Of a stretch of 64,000 nucleotides of DNA, positions 48,659 through 56,604 are shown in pieces. The notes below the pieces were generated by a model, which saw nothing but the letters and a program-made list of their open reading frames with translations, was not told the origin of the DNA and searched no databases. The stretch spans positions 62,001 through 126,000 of the forward strand of contig CAVWXT010000004.1 in the NCBI GenBank assembly GCA_963759115.1. The letters are read 5' to 3'. The position numbers and the translations under genes are program-made. Position 1 is the first letter of the stretch. Each line of letters starts with the position of its first letter. Source of the DNA: CAVWXT01 sp963759115 (GTDB taxonomy: Bacteria; Planctomycetota; Planctomycetia; Pirellulales; Thermoguttaceae).

Positions 48659-49059
48659 TAGCTGGGCAGACGTTGAGTTCTCTCGGCCTCCGTCAGCAGC
48701 CGTTGCAGTTCGCTTATCTCTTGCTGGCTCAACGGGTGTTCGGAGATCAAATGGGCCACCAGCGGAACCACGGTCTCCTGTCGGGTCGTCGTCAGCCAGT
48801 GGTCAAGCTGATCGGTGCCGACTTCCTCGGCCGTCACGGTGGCAATATAGACCGCTGGCCGATCGCTGTTGCGGCGCAGCAGTCCCTTGGCGGCCAGCCG
48901 GTTCAGCCGCGTCTGCATGGTGGGATAGCCGACGGGCCGGCCATAGCGGCCGAATCGCTGATGGGCCTCCGCCAAGGTGAGCGGCCCCTCCCGCCAGAGC
49001 ATGGCCATGAGTTCCAGTTCGCCCGACGCCAGCCGCAGCTTCTTTCGTTTCTTGGCCAT
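48658..49059 (-). CDS. BlaI/MecI/CopY-family transcriptional repressor
   Basis: ATG 49059 follows gaggatggagc. The 133-residue product (MAKKRKKLRLASGELELMAM) has the winged-helix domain of the family: LWREGPLTLAEAHQRFG, TMQTRLNRLAAKGLLRR and an N-terminal basic stretch, then a C-terminal dimerisation helix region with LISEHPLSQQEISELQRLLT. It would bind a dyad operator as a dimer and be inactivated by cleavage by the M56 protease encoded downstream. A dyad at its own transcription start supports autoregulation. Confidence 0.93.
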   Translation of the reverse strand: MAKKRKKLRLASGELELMAMLWREGPLTLAEAHQRFGRYGRPVGYPTMQTRLNRLAAKGLLRRNSDRPAVYIATVTAEEVGTDQLDHWLTTTRQETVVPLVAHLISEHPLSQQEISELQRLLTEAERTQRLPS

Positions 49060-49075
49060 CGCTCCATCCTCTCGT

Positions 49076-49124
49076 TATTACGCCTGTAATATCGGCATTA
49101 TATGACTGCCGTAATAAAATGCAA
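49076..49124 (-). promoter_or_regulatory. blaI promoter with dyad operator
   Basis: On the minus strand, -35 TTGCAT (49119-49124), 16-base spacer, -10 TATAAT (49097-49102). The predicted start of transcription lies in the dyad TATTACAGGCGTAATA (49076-49091; arms TATTAC and GTAATA). A second, poorer dyad TTATTACGGCAGTCATATAA overlaps the promoter spacer and -10. Confidence 0.75.
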
Positions 49125-49259
49125 TAGGGGGTTCCGAAAAAATCGCGTGGAGTCCGGCTGCCTTTGCCTCACGTGAAATTGGATGTCCGTCAGCCGAATT
49201 CAAGCTGCCGGAATCCGGGCGATTTCAGGCCGTGACTGAACCGTGGCCATGCCACGGTG

Positions 49260-49424
49260 GGGTCGATCGCCGCAGAGAGGTTTCTGGTGTGCGACCTCGG
49301 CGCGCGCGGCATCACGATCAACAACGTTCAGCCAGGGCCGGTGGATACGGAAATGAAGCCGGCTACCGGCGGATTTGCCGCGATGCTGAAGCTGAAGGTT
49401 GATGCTGCCAACGTGTCATTTTGA
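49260..49424 (+). pseudogene. Short-chain dehydrogenase/reductase fragment
   Basis: One frame reads GSIAAERFLVCDLGARGITI, NNVQPGPVDTEMKPATGGFA and AMLKLKVDAANVSF before a stop at 49424. The GITINNVQPGPVDTEM segment is the conserved strand-6 region of SDR enzymes. The Rossmann motif and catalytic Tyr/Lys are absent upstream, so this is a remnant. Confidence 0.7.
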
Positions 49425-49489
49425 CAAGTTTTCCCCTTGCCAATCCATGCCTGTATGCCAATAATGTCGGCAGCATGGGGGGAACTGCA

Positions 49490-49810
49490 ATGCCCTCAAG
49501 AGATCGGACTCGGCCGAAGTTTGCTGTTGGCTCGCAGGTGCGGGCAAAGAAGAACGTCGTCTCGCCTCTTTACCCCAGCGTCTCTTTGAGCGGCTGGGGC
49601 GGAATCGTTTCCCAGGTGGGTCGCGTCAACTACCTCATCCATTGGAACGAAGCCACACTGGCAGCCGTTGACCCGAGCTACCGTCAGAAATGCGAACGGG
49701 ACGGCGTGGATTTCGATGCTGCGTGGTTGCAGGAATGGGAGCTTGAGGCCGCCCCGGGGGAACTGTTGTGCATCGGGCAGCAAGAGCCGGTCGGCGTGGG
49801 ACGAGAATAG
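49490..49810 (+). CDS. Hypothetical protein with small beta-barrel-like sequence
   Basis: ATG 49490 follows ggggggaactgca. The 106-residue product starts MPSRDRTRPKFAVGSQVRAK. The pattern FAVGSQVRAKKNV, LSGWGGIVSQVGRVNYLIHW, NEATLAAVDPSYRQKCERDG is like a KOW/SH3-type small barrel followed by a short helix region, seen in small planctomycete proteins. No catalytic residue is apparent. The following gene lies about 110 bases downstream and might share a transcript. Confidence 0.65.
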   Translation: MPSRDRTRPKFAVGSQVRAKKNVVSPLYPSVSLSGWGGIVSQVGRVNYLIHWNEATLAAVDPSYRQKCERDGVDFDAAWLQEWELEAAPGELLCIGQQEPVGVGRE

Positions 49811-49918
49811 CCACAATCTCCCGAGGTGACAAAATCGGCAATTTCCCCGTGGTGACGCCTGACCGTGACTGCCGTACGGTTGCGCCGGGCGGGCAGCCTC
49901 CGGAACCGGGAGCCGACC

Positions 49919-51043
49919 ATGAAGGGCGAAGTGATCTACCTGTGCGCCTACGACATCGCCTATGAGGCGAATATCGGCGAGATCGAAAAGAGGATGCTCG
50001 GCACGGCGGAGCGCCTTCGGTTGGGCCGCCTGAAAGACGCACCGCGGAACTTTCCCGTCTATCACCCGCTGACCATCCAAATCGAGGACATGCAAATCGA
50101 AGGTCCCGACGGTCCGGTGACGCTTTCCACCTACATCAAGCTCTTTTCCGTAGGCGCCATCTCGGTCAAGGTGCGGATTCCCGTTTCCTGCCGGCGCATC
50201 ACCGACCTGGTCGCATTCCGCGATCTGCGATTCAAGGACAATACGACGCTGGACGACCGGATTCGGGACATCGTCGAGCGGCTTTTTGAGAATGTGAAGC
50301 CGTATCTCGACACGCCCGTGGCCGCTCTGGAGCAACCCGAAGTCTACACCATCTTCTGCCTCAACCCGCCGCTGGCGGACGTGGCCGCTGCCGACTCGGG
50401 TTCTCGTGAACCCGTTGAGAAGTGGCTCTGCCGCCACGAGCGCGAGGTGGCCGCCCTCCTCGATGGCGAGACCGATCCGGCCTGCCTCAGCGAAGAGGAA
50501 ATCCAGGAGGCGATAAAGTACAAATATTCCTATTATCAGCACGATCTGGCGGTCGTGGAATGGGATACCGCCTTCCTCGTGGACACGCCCGAGGGCTGCC
50601 AGGACACGCTCTACGTCCTGGAGGTGGCCAATCTTCAATTGGAGGAACTGAGGGTGTATGACGCGAAGCTCGACACCGTTCTCGACAAGGCGTACGACGA
50701 CGTGGAGGCGGTGGCCCGGCCGCACGCCTTTCGCACACGCCAGCGCGTGCTGGCCGAACTCCGCGAGATCCGAATGGATCTCACCAAGGTCGCGGATGAA
50801 GTCTCGAATATCACGAAGTTCTTCGGAGACTGGCACCTCGCGCGAATCTACATGGGTTGCGCAGCGCGCTTCCATCTATCGGAGCGGGAAAACGTGGTCA
50901 GTCAGAAACTACGTGCCTTGGACGGCCTCTACACCATGTTGCAGCAGGACAGCATGAACCGGGCGATGCTGATGCTTGAAATCACCATTGTGGCGCTTTT
51001 CGTGATTGATCTCGTAATCATCGTCGCGCTGGGCATCAAGTGA
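49919..51043 (+). CDS. Membrane-anchored RMD1/DUF155-like protein
   Basis: ATG 49919 (MKGEVIYLCAYDIAYEANIG) opens an intact 374-residue protein. It is soluble over most of its length, with a predicted coiled-coil near 270-345 (LAELREIRMDLTKVADEVSN) and a C-terminal transmembrane helix (MLMLEITIVALFVIDLVIIV). The layout and the YVLEVANLQLEELRVYDAKL region recall the RMD1/DUF155 group, whose mitochondrial members are tail-anchored, but similarity is by eye. Function is unknown. It is followed at once by a truncated HlyC/CorC-like gene start. Confidence 0.7.
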   Translation: MKGEVIYLCAYDIAYEANIGEIEKRMLGTAERLRLGRLKDAPRNFPVYHPLTIQIEDMQIEGPDGPVTLSTYIKLFSVGAISVKVRIPVSCRRITDLVAFRDLRFKDNTTLDDRIRDIVERLFENVKPYLDTPVAALEQPEVYTIFCLNPPLADVAAADSGSREPVEKWLCRHEREVAALLDGETDPACLSEEEIQEAIKYKYSYYQHDLAVVEWDTAFLVDTPEGCQDTLYVLEVANLQLEELRVYDAKLDTVLDKAYDDVEAVARPHAFRTRQRVLAELREIRMDLTKVADEVSNITKFFGDWHLARIYMGCAARFHLSERENVVSQKLRALDGLYTMLQQDSMNRAMLMLEITIVALFVIDLVIIVALGIK

Positions 51044-51062
51044 CATGGGAGGTCCGGACCCG

Positions 51063-51350
51063 ATGGAAACAACATGGCTATGGTTTCTCCTGGGACTCGT
51101 GAGCGTCCCGCTCTTCGTGGCCGTCAACGGCCTCTTCGTGGCGGCCGAGTTTGCGGTGGTGGGCAACAACATAGCGCTCGTGACCGAGTGGGACTACCTG
51201 GGCAGCGGCAGCCGTTTCCGGCCACAGAATTGGCACGAGGCGGCGGAAATCGCCTGGCATGGTTTCCGCACCTGCCCCCTCGTCAGTGGGATTTTGCACG
51301 GTCTCGCTACTTGGGATCTATCCGCTATAGGCTGCGGGCCATCGACGTAA
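51063..51350 (+). pseudogene. N-terminal fragment resembling a CNNM/HlyC-type (DUF21) membrane protein
   Basis: ATG 51063 gives METTWLWFLLGLVSVPLFVA and VNGLFVAAEFAVVGNN, the first membrane helix of DUF21 transporters with the FVAAEFA signature. After residue about 40 the sequence no longer fits the family and stops at 51350. CBS and CorC_HlyC domains are absent. It is a truncated gene start 20 bases behind the RMD1-like gene. Confidence 0.6.
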
Positions 51351-51581
51351 GCCATTGCCGCGACAATCTGCACCATAGTTGCCCGATGCCCATGCCCTCA
51401 CGTCCAGACGCCGCGTTCTCACTCCCCGTTCCTGGGTAGAGTCGCCTGCTACCCTATTGACGTAGAAGGCCGGCGACGGTAGAATCCGCCTTGCTAGCGT
51501 GGGTCTGTGTCTCCCGAGCGAGGGTTCCGGCGGCCTTTCGGGTTCCTGGAACGGCCGACCACGCAGCAAGGATTCACACGG

Positions 51582-52494
51582 ATGCACATCCACCGTTCGG
51601 CGGTGGACCTGGTGATCCAGGCCCCCGCGAAGCTCAATCTGTTCTTCGAGGTGCTCGCCAAACGTAGCGACGGGTATCATGAGATCGAAACGCTCATGTG
51701 CCCGATCGATTTATACGACACATTGCACTTTCAGGAGGACCCCAACGGGCAGTTGGAACTGAGGTGCCGGCGGGTATTCGGGGCCGGCGGCCCTCGCGGC
51801 CGCGGGCTTCACGAAGTGCCCGAAGGGCCCGAAAATCTCGTCCTGCGAGCGGTCGAATTGGTCCGGCGTCGCGCCGGCGTTCGCCGCGGCGCCAAGTTGC
51901 GGCTGGTCAAGCGGATTCCCGCGGCGGCAGGGCTGGGCGGCGGATCGAGCGACGCGGCCGCGGCTTTGGTGGCCGCCAACGAAGGCTGGCAGCTCGGCCG
52001 GTCGCGCGACGAGTTGGCGCAGTGGGCCGCCGAATTGGGCAGCGACGTCCCGTTCTTTCTCGCCGGCGGCCCGGCCATTTGCCGCGGGCGAGGAGAACGC
52101 GTGGAGCCCGTCGCCGGGACTGGGCGCGCTGCAATTTCGTGGTGGTTCGGCCGCCGGCGGGCCTGTCGACGGCCGCCGTGTACGGCGCGTGCCGGCCGGC
52201 CGCGGAGCCGCAAACCGCCGCGCCGCTGGTCGATGCGTTGCGGCGAGGAGATTGGAAGCAAGTGGGCCGGCGGCTGCTGAATCGGTTGCAGCCGGCCGCC
52301 GAGACGTTGTCGCCCTGGGTGCAAGCGATTGCAGCAGGAGTTTTCCCAACTGGATTGTTCTGGGGCACGGGATGAGTGGAAGTGGCACGTCGTACTTTGG
52401 GCTTTGCCGTCACGCCCGCCATGCGCGGCGCAGTGCGCGACGTTTGGAGGCAAGCGGTCTGGGCGCTGTGTTTGCCGTGCGAAGTTGCCGTTGA
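51582..52494 (+). CDS. ispE: 4-diphosphocytidyl-2-C-methyl-D-erythritol kinase (IspE), three frameshifts
   Basis: ATG 51582 (MHIHRSAVDLVIQAPAKLNL). GHMP-kinase marks: APAKLNLFFEVLAKRSDGYH near the N-terminus and the ATP-binding PAAAGLGGGSSDAAAALVAA. The frame changes near 52125 (an extra T) into FVVVRPPAGLSTAAVYGACR, near 52325 into KRLQQEFSQLD, and near 52345 into LGHGMSGSGTSYFGLCRHAR, the third GHMP motif; the end is GLGAVFAVRSCR at 52494. About 303 residues. IspE phosphorylates CDP-methylerythritol in the MEP isoprenoid pathway, which is normally essential, so these breaks are more probably sequence errors than true mutations. spoVG follows 27 bases downstream. Confidence 0.85.
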
Positions 52495-52521
52495 TCCGCC
52501 CGTATCGCAAGGAGAACAGCC

Positions 52522-53088
52522 GTGGAAATCACCGAGGTTCGCGTCAAGCTCATGGAGGAGCCGGGAGAGCGACTTCAGGCGTTCTGCTCGATCACGTTCG
52601 ACGATGCGTTCGTGGTCCGCGACCTGAAGATCATCGAAGGCGCCACCGGCCCGTTCGTGGCCATGCCCAGCCGCAAGCTGACCGCCCACTGTCCGCAGTG
52701 CGGCTGCAAGAATCATCTCCGCGCCGCCTACTGCAACCAGTGCGGCGCGCGGCTGAAGGAACCGCCGGCCGCCAAGGACGAAGAGGGCCGCGCCAAACTC
52801 TATGCCGACATCGCCCACCCGATCAACTCGGCCTGCCGGGAGATGATCCAGCAGCGGGTGATCCAGGCGTTCGAGGAAGAGAAGGCCCGCTCGAAGCTGC
52901 CGGGCTACGTGCCCAGCTACGACGATTTCGAGCCCGAGGAGATTGGGCCGCCGTCGCGACCGGCGGCCGTTACGCCAGCGCAGGTCCAAGGGCCGGAAAG
53001 ACCCCGCGGTCCGCACCGGCCTCCCACTCCGCAGCCCCAGGCCGGTCCTTCGACCAACGGCAGTTTTGGGGCGGGGATCTTTGAATGA
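52522..53088 (+). CDS. spoVG: SpoVG-family protein with inserted zinc ribbon
   Basis: GTG 52522 follows aaggag. The first half (MEITEVRVKLMEEPGERLQA, FCSITFDDAFVVRDLKIIEG, GPFVAMPSRK) and IAHPINSACREMIQQRVIQA are the two parts of SpoVG, an RNA/DNA-binding regulator. Between them is a C4 zinc ribbon, CPQCGCKNHLRAAYCNQCGA (about residues 57-76), absent from the 97-residue Bacillus protein. A proline-rich C-terminal tail brings the length to 188. The gene follows ispE, an arrangement reminiscent of spoVG/ispE proximity in Firmicutes. It probably binds nucleic acid; target unknown. Confidence 0.9.
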   Translation: MEITEVRVKLMEEPGERLQAFCSITFDDAFVVRDLKIIEGATGPFVAMPSRKLTAHCPQCGCKNHLRAAYCNQCGARLKEPPAAKDEEGRAKLYADIAHPINSACREMIQQRVIQAFEEEKARSKLPGYVPSYDDFEPEEIGPPSRPAAVTPAQVQGPERPRGPHRPPTPQPQAGPSTNGSFGAGIFE

Positions 53089-53132
53089 GCCGCCCGCAAG
53101 CGAGGTGATTCGCTCGTGCAGGCCGCGGTGTT

Positions 53133-53317
53133 AGGCCGTCACGGGCGCGCAGGCGGGCGAGCAAGTTCTGTACCATCTCCGCCCGTTCGTGCAGTTTGGA
53201 GCGAACGCTCGAACTTCGGGTATGATGGATTTCCACCGGCAAGTCGCTCCGCTCCCGCTCGAGCAACTCGACGATCAGGTCCCACTCCGCCTCCGACAAT
53301 CTCGGTTCGTCGAACAT
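53133..53317 (-). CDS. Small conserved-looking hypothetical protein
   Basis: ATG 53317 is preceded by ggaggtgtctt, a strong ribosome site. The product starts MFDEPRLSEAEWDLIVELLE, RERSDLPVEIHHTRSSSVRS, KLHERAEMVQNLLARLRA. It is short, helical and acidic. As read, the frame continues into the convergent spoVG end (to 52970); a single base change at RLRAR would end it at 53133 as RLRAPVTA, about 61 residues, which I consider likelier. No function can be assigned. Confidence 0.55.
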
Positions 53318-53441
53318 AAGACACCTCCGCCTGCCCCTCCACGGACATTGCCCGCCCCTCCATGAGAATCTTATGCCTCAGGGCTTCGCCGGGCCAGCAC
53401 ATGGGTGAGAATCTTAGTCGCGTTCGATGGAGGCGATGGCG

Positions 53442-54608
53442 TCAGGCGTCATCGAATAGCGACTCTGGCCGGTTTGGGGGAACGGCGGTCACTCCCCGGC
53501 GCATCGGGTAAACTTCGTTTCCGGGATAGACCACGAATCCTCGGGCGGGTTGAAGGTCGGTCAAGGCCGACCAAAAGCCCTTCGACGGCCGCGGGTCGAG
53601 CGCATGCTTGAATTCCATGGCCAGTCGTGGTTTTCCGCCGCCCGGTTCGAGGATCAGGTCGATCTCGGCGCCCGCGCTCGTGCGGTAGAACGTTCGTTCC
53701 CAGCCCTGGGGGGCAAGGGCGAGAATCTGCTCCATCGCCCAGCCTTCCCACGAAGCACCGACCACCGGATGCCCGTATAGTGTCTCCCGGTCCCGAATTC
53801 CCAACAGTGCGTGCAACAGTCCGCTGTCGCGGATATAGACCTTGGGACTCTTGACAAGGCGTTTCTTGACGTTCGCAAACAGCGGCGGCAACTGCCGCAC
53901 GAGAAACATGTCAGTGAGCAGATCGAGATGGTTCTTTACTGTCCCGCCGGCGATGCCGAGGGCGGCGGCGATCTTGCTCGCATTCCAGAGTTGGCCCTGG
54001 CAATGCGCGATCATCATCCACAACCGGCGCAACGTCGTCACCGGCAATCGCGAGCCGAATTGTGGCAGGTCGCGCTCCCAGCAGGCGCGGAGAAACGATT
54101 CCCGCCATTGAAACGACTCCTCCCCCGAGCCCGCCAGAAAGCTGCGCGGCAGGCCGCCGCGAAGCCACAACGACTCGAACGTTGCATTGTCGGCCGGCAA
54201 TTCCTGGATCACGAACGGATCGAGTTCGTGATAGATGATTCGGCCCGCCAGGCTCTCGGACAACTGACGCAACAATGCCGGGGAGGCGGAACCGAGGATC
54301 AGGAATTGTCTCGGGCGGTTCGCCTCGTCGACCAGCGCGCGAAGCAGCGGAAACAACTCGGGCACGCGCTGAATTTCATCGAGAATCACCAGTTCGGCCG
54401 GGCGGCTCCGCAGATAGAGTTCGGCATCCTCCAACAGGGCCTGATTGGACGGCAACTCCAAGTCGAGATAGAGGGTCTTTTCTGGGCGCTGCGCGACGAT
54501 CGCCTTCGCCAACGTGGTCTTCCCGGTCTGGCGAGCGCCGATCAGCCCAACAACGGGGAAGCGGCGTAGGGAATCGAGAACCTTAGGCGTCAGGAGACGG
54601 TCGATCAT
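53442..54608 (-). CDS. AAA ATPase with DUF4143 domain
   Basis: ATG 54608 (MIDRLLTPKVLDSLRRFPVV) gives an intact 388-residue protein. Walker A is GARQTGKTTLAKAI (about 24-37) and Walker B AELVILDEIQRVPELF. The C-terminal DUF4143 part includes KVYIRDSGLLHALLGIRDRE and a nuclease-like FYRTSAGAEIDLILEPGGGK (E-x-D-L). Such proteins are widespread, frequently mobile or toxin-like in distribution, and of unknown function. It lies between spoVG and purQ and is not in an operon with either. Confidence 0.9.
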   Translation of the reverse strand: MIDRLLTPKVLDSLRRFPVVGLIGARQTGKTTLAKAIVAQRPEKTLYLDLELPSNQALLEDAELYLRSRPAELVILDEIQRVPELFPLLRALVDEANRPRQFLILGSASPALLRQLSESLAGRIIYHELDPFVIQELPADNATFESLWLRGGLPRSFLAGSGEESFQWRESFLRACWERDLPQFGSRLPVTTLRRLWMMIAHCQGQLWNASKIAAALGIAGGTVKNHLDLLTDMFLVRQLPPLFANVKKRLVKSPKVYIRDSGLLHALLGIRDRETLYGHPVVGASWEGWAMEQILALAPQGWERTFYRTSAGAEIDLILEPGGGKPRLAMEFKHALDPRPSKGFWSALTDLQPARGFVVYPGNEVYPMRRGVTAVPPNRPESLFDDA

Positions 54609-54736
54609 CCTTGAAATCTAGCATTATAATTGTGGATTTGCAAGGATTCTATGATCCGCGTATCTCCCACGAGGCCGTGGGGCGGTGGCGGTCCTGCGGG
54701 CACAAGCGGTCCCGGGTGGAATCTGCCGGGCGTCGC

Positions 54737-54880
54737 CTACTTTTCCTGCTTCGTCACCGGGCCGAGCGACGATCCCAACTCGACCTTGGCCTCTCTGAGG
54801 TCGGCCCAATAGCTCAGAATCAACGTGATTTTTCCGCTTTTGGGCGTGGGGAAGTTGTAATCCCGGCCCGCAGAATCCCA
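54737..54880 (-). pseudogene. C-terminal gene remnant downstream of purQ
   Basis: The minus strand reads RDYNFPTPKSGKITLILSYW and then ADLREAKVELGSSLGPVTKQ, EK and a stop. It looks protein-like but has no start codon and no family I recognise. It begins directly after the purQ stop, so it may be the tail of a lost neighbour. Confidence 0.35.
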
Positions 54881-54886
54881 GGAAAA

Positions 54887-55634
54887 TCAGGCGAAATACG
54901 CACCGCGTTCTGAAACACTTTCAGCCCGTCGCCCACCGGGCCGGCCTCGCCGCGGGTCCAACGGGGGTGCTGCGTGGGGTCGATGTGCCGCTCGGGGTGC
55001 GGCATGAGCCCCAAGACGCGGCCGGTCGCGTCGCACACGCCCGCCACGTCGGCCATCGAGCCGTTGGGATTGTCGGCGGGAACGTAGCGCAGCACGAGCT
55101 GGCCCGCGGCCTCCAACTGCCGCAGCGTGTCGGCATCGCGGGCGATGAACTTGCCCTCGGCATGGGCCACCGGCAAATACATCCGCTCGATGCCGGCCAA
55201 GAAAACGCATTTCGTGCCGTGCGTCTCCAGGCGAACCCAGCGATCCTGATACCGGCCGCAATCGTTCAAGGTGAGCGTGGCCGCCGGGCCTTTCGCGGCG
55301 TCATGCTCCAGCAGCACGGGCGACTTCATCAGTACCTGGAAACCGTTGCAGATGCCGAGGATCAGTTTGCCCTCGGCCTTGAATCGCAAGAACTCCTCGG
55401 CCAGGTGATGCTGGATCTGGTTGCCGAGGATGCGGCCGGCGCCCAGGTCGTCGCCGTAGCTGAATCCGCCGGGAATGCAGAGGATTTGGAACCGCCGGCT
55501 GAGCGACGGCTTCTCCAGCAGCCGGTTGATGTGCAGGGTTTCGGTCTTGCGCCGGCCTGCTGGAAGGCAAACGCGGTTTCGGCGTCGCAATTGGTGCCGG
55601 GGGCACGAAGGATTAGGACGTTGGGGGGGGACAT
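54887..55634 (-). CDS. purQ: Phosphoribosylformylglycinamidine synthase, glutaminase subunit (PurQ), two frameshifts
   Basis: ATG 55634 (MSPPNVLILRAPGTNCDAET). A frame change near 55560 joins AFAFQQAGAR to ETLHINRLLEKPSLSRRFQI. The amidotransferase motifs are present: GGFSYGDDLGAGRILGNQIQ, catalytic Cys in LILGICNGFQVLMKSP, HAEGKFI and the His/Glu of MPHPERHIDPTQHP. Near the end one base seems missing; corrected, the protein ends GLKVFQNAVRYFA with stop at 54887, the usual PurQ end. About 250 residues. PurQ supplies ammonia to PurL in purine synthesis. The breaks in an essential gene point to sequence errors. Confidence 0.9.
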
Positions 55635-55637
55635 CAA

Positions 55638-55925
55638 GAGGATTCAGAAGTGAGGTTCGGGTTGGCTGATGTGTATTTCACGGCTTCCGTGACCGTGGCC
55701 CGTGAGGTATTTGCAGCAGTTTACTCCGCGACGTTTCGCCCTGCCAGCCCTCGTGTCCATCGCGAGTCCCAACTCCTTGGCACGGCACACGTTGAGAGGA
55801 CGCGCCCATTCTCTGCGTCGCCGATCTTCTAAAATGCACTCCAACGTGGGAACTTCTAACAGGACGCGCGCGTCAAAGAAGCGTTTGCGCGGGAACGGCT
55901 CCACGGAAGAGACCGAGGCACATCG
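55638..55925. other. Gap without recognisable gene
   Basis: Short frames only; no family, RNA or repeat recognised. It must hold the purQ promoter on one side and that of the two-repeat protein on the other, but neither is clear. Confidence 0.4.
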
Positions 55926-56498
55926 ATGAGACGCATTCTCCTCGAATTCATTGGCGGCGCGTGGGATGGAATGAATCTGTGCAATGACTCGTCCGATCCG
56001 ATCGAGGTCGGACTCGCCTTGCACACCTACTGCAAGGCCGGCAACGGCAAGCTGGGGCGGGCGGTGGTAATGCCGGCGGATTATGCCGTGCGGCCGATCG
56101 GGGTCGGCGGCTGCAAGTACGTCGTGACCGACCGCGCGGAACTCGACCACGAGGTTCTCATCCGCTTGGAGGCATGCGGCAGTGAGAGGACGAAACCGTG
56201 CGTTTGCGGCATCAAACGGCTGATTCTCCAATTCGAGGGCGGCGAGTGGGACGGACGCCGCTTGGACAGCCAGTCTGCCGATACCCACGAGGCACTGCTG
56301 GCCGTGGCGTATTATTGCGTTACCGACCAGGGTTCGGTCGGAAAGGCATGCGACGCGAGGCCCACGGCCCAGTGGTTCCAGCCGGGCGCAAGCGACCCGG
56401 CGGGGTCCGGCGTGAGCAGAAACTGTCAGTACCGCGTGGTGCAACGCCTCGAAGACGAGGAGCGGGTCGTGGTCAAGCTCGAACCGGGCGACGGATGA
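55926..56498 (+). CDS. Hypothetical protein made of two tandem homologous repeats
   Basis: ATG 55926 gives 190 residues. Residues 1-82 (MRRILLEFIGGAWDGMNLCN ... HEVLIRLE) and 95-186 (IKRLILQFEGGEWDGRRLDS ... RVVVKLE) are clearly related: both have GG-x-WDG, then S-x-D, an Ala-x-x-YC or YYC region, G-x-x-GK/GR, and a C-(K/Q)-Y-x-V-x-x-R strand before a final hydrophobic strand. The pattern suggests two small alpha/beta modules from an internal duplication. No known family; conserved Cys pairs could form disulfides or bind metal. The gene stands alone. Confidence 0.75.
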   Translation: MRRILLEFIGGAWDGMNLCNDSSDPIEVGLALHTYCKAGNGKLGRAVVMPADYAVRPIGVGGCKYVVTDRAELDHEVLIRLEACGSERTKPCVCGIKRLILQFEGGEWDGRRLDSQSADTHEALLAVAYYCVTDQGSVGKACDARPTAQWFQPGASDPAGSGVSRNCQYRVVQRLEDEERVVVKLEPGDG

Positions 56499-56604
56499 GC
56501 AGGCCGCCGCTCTGCACATCTCCAGCCAATCTGCAATCATTCCGCCGCCATTGCGGCCGCCGCTCCGAGGGGTAGAATTACAGCGTTCCCCGAGGAAGAC
56601 GGCG

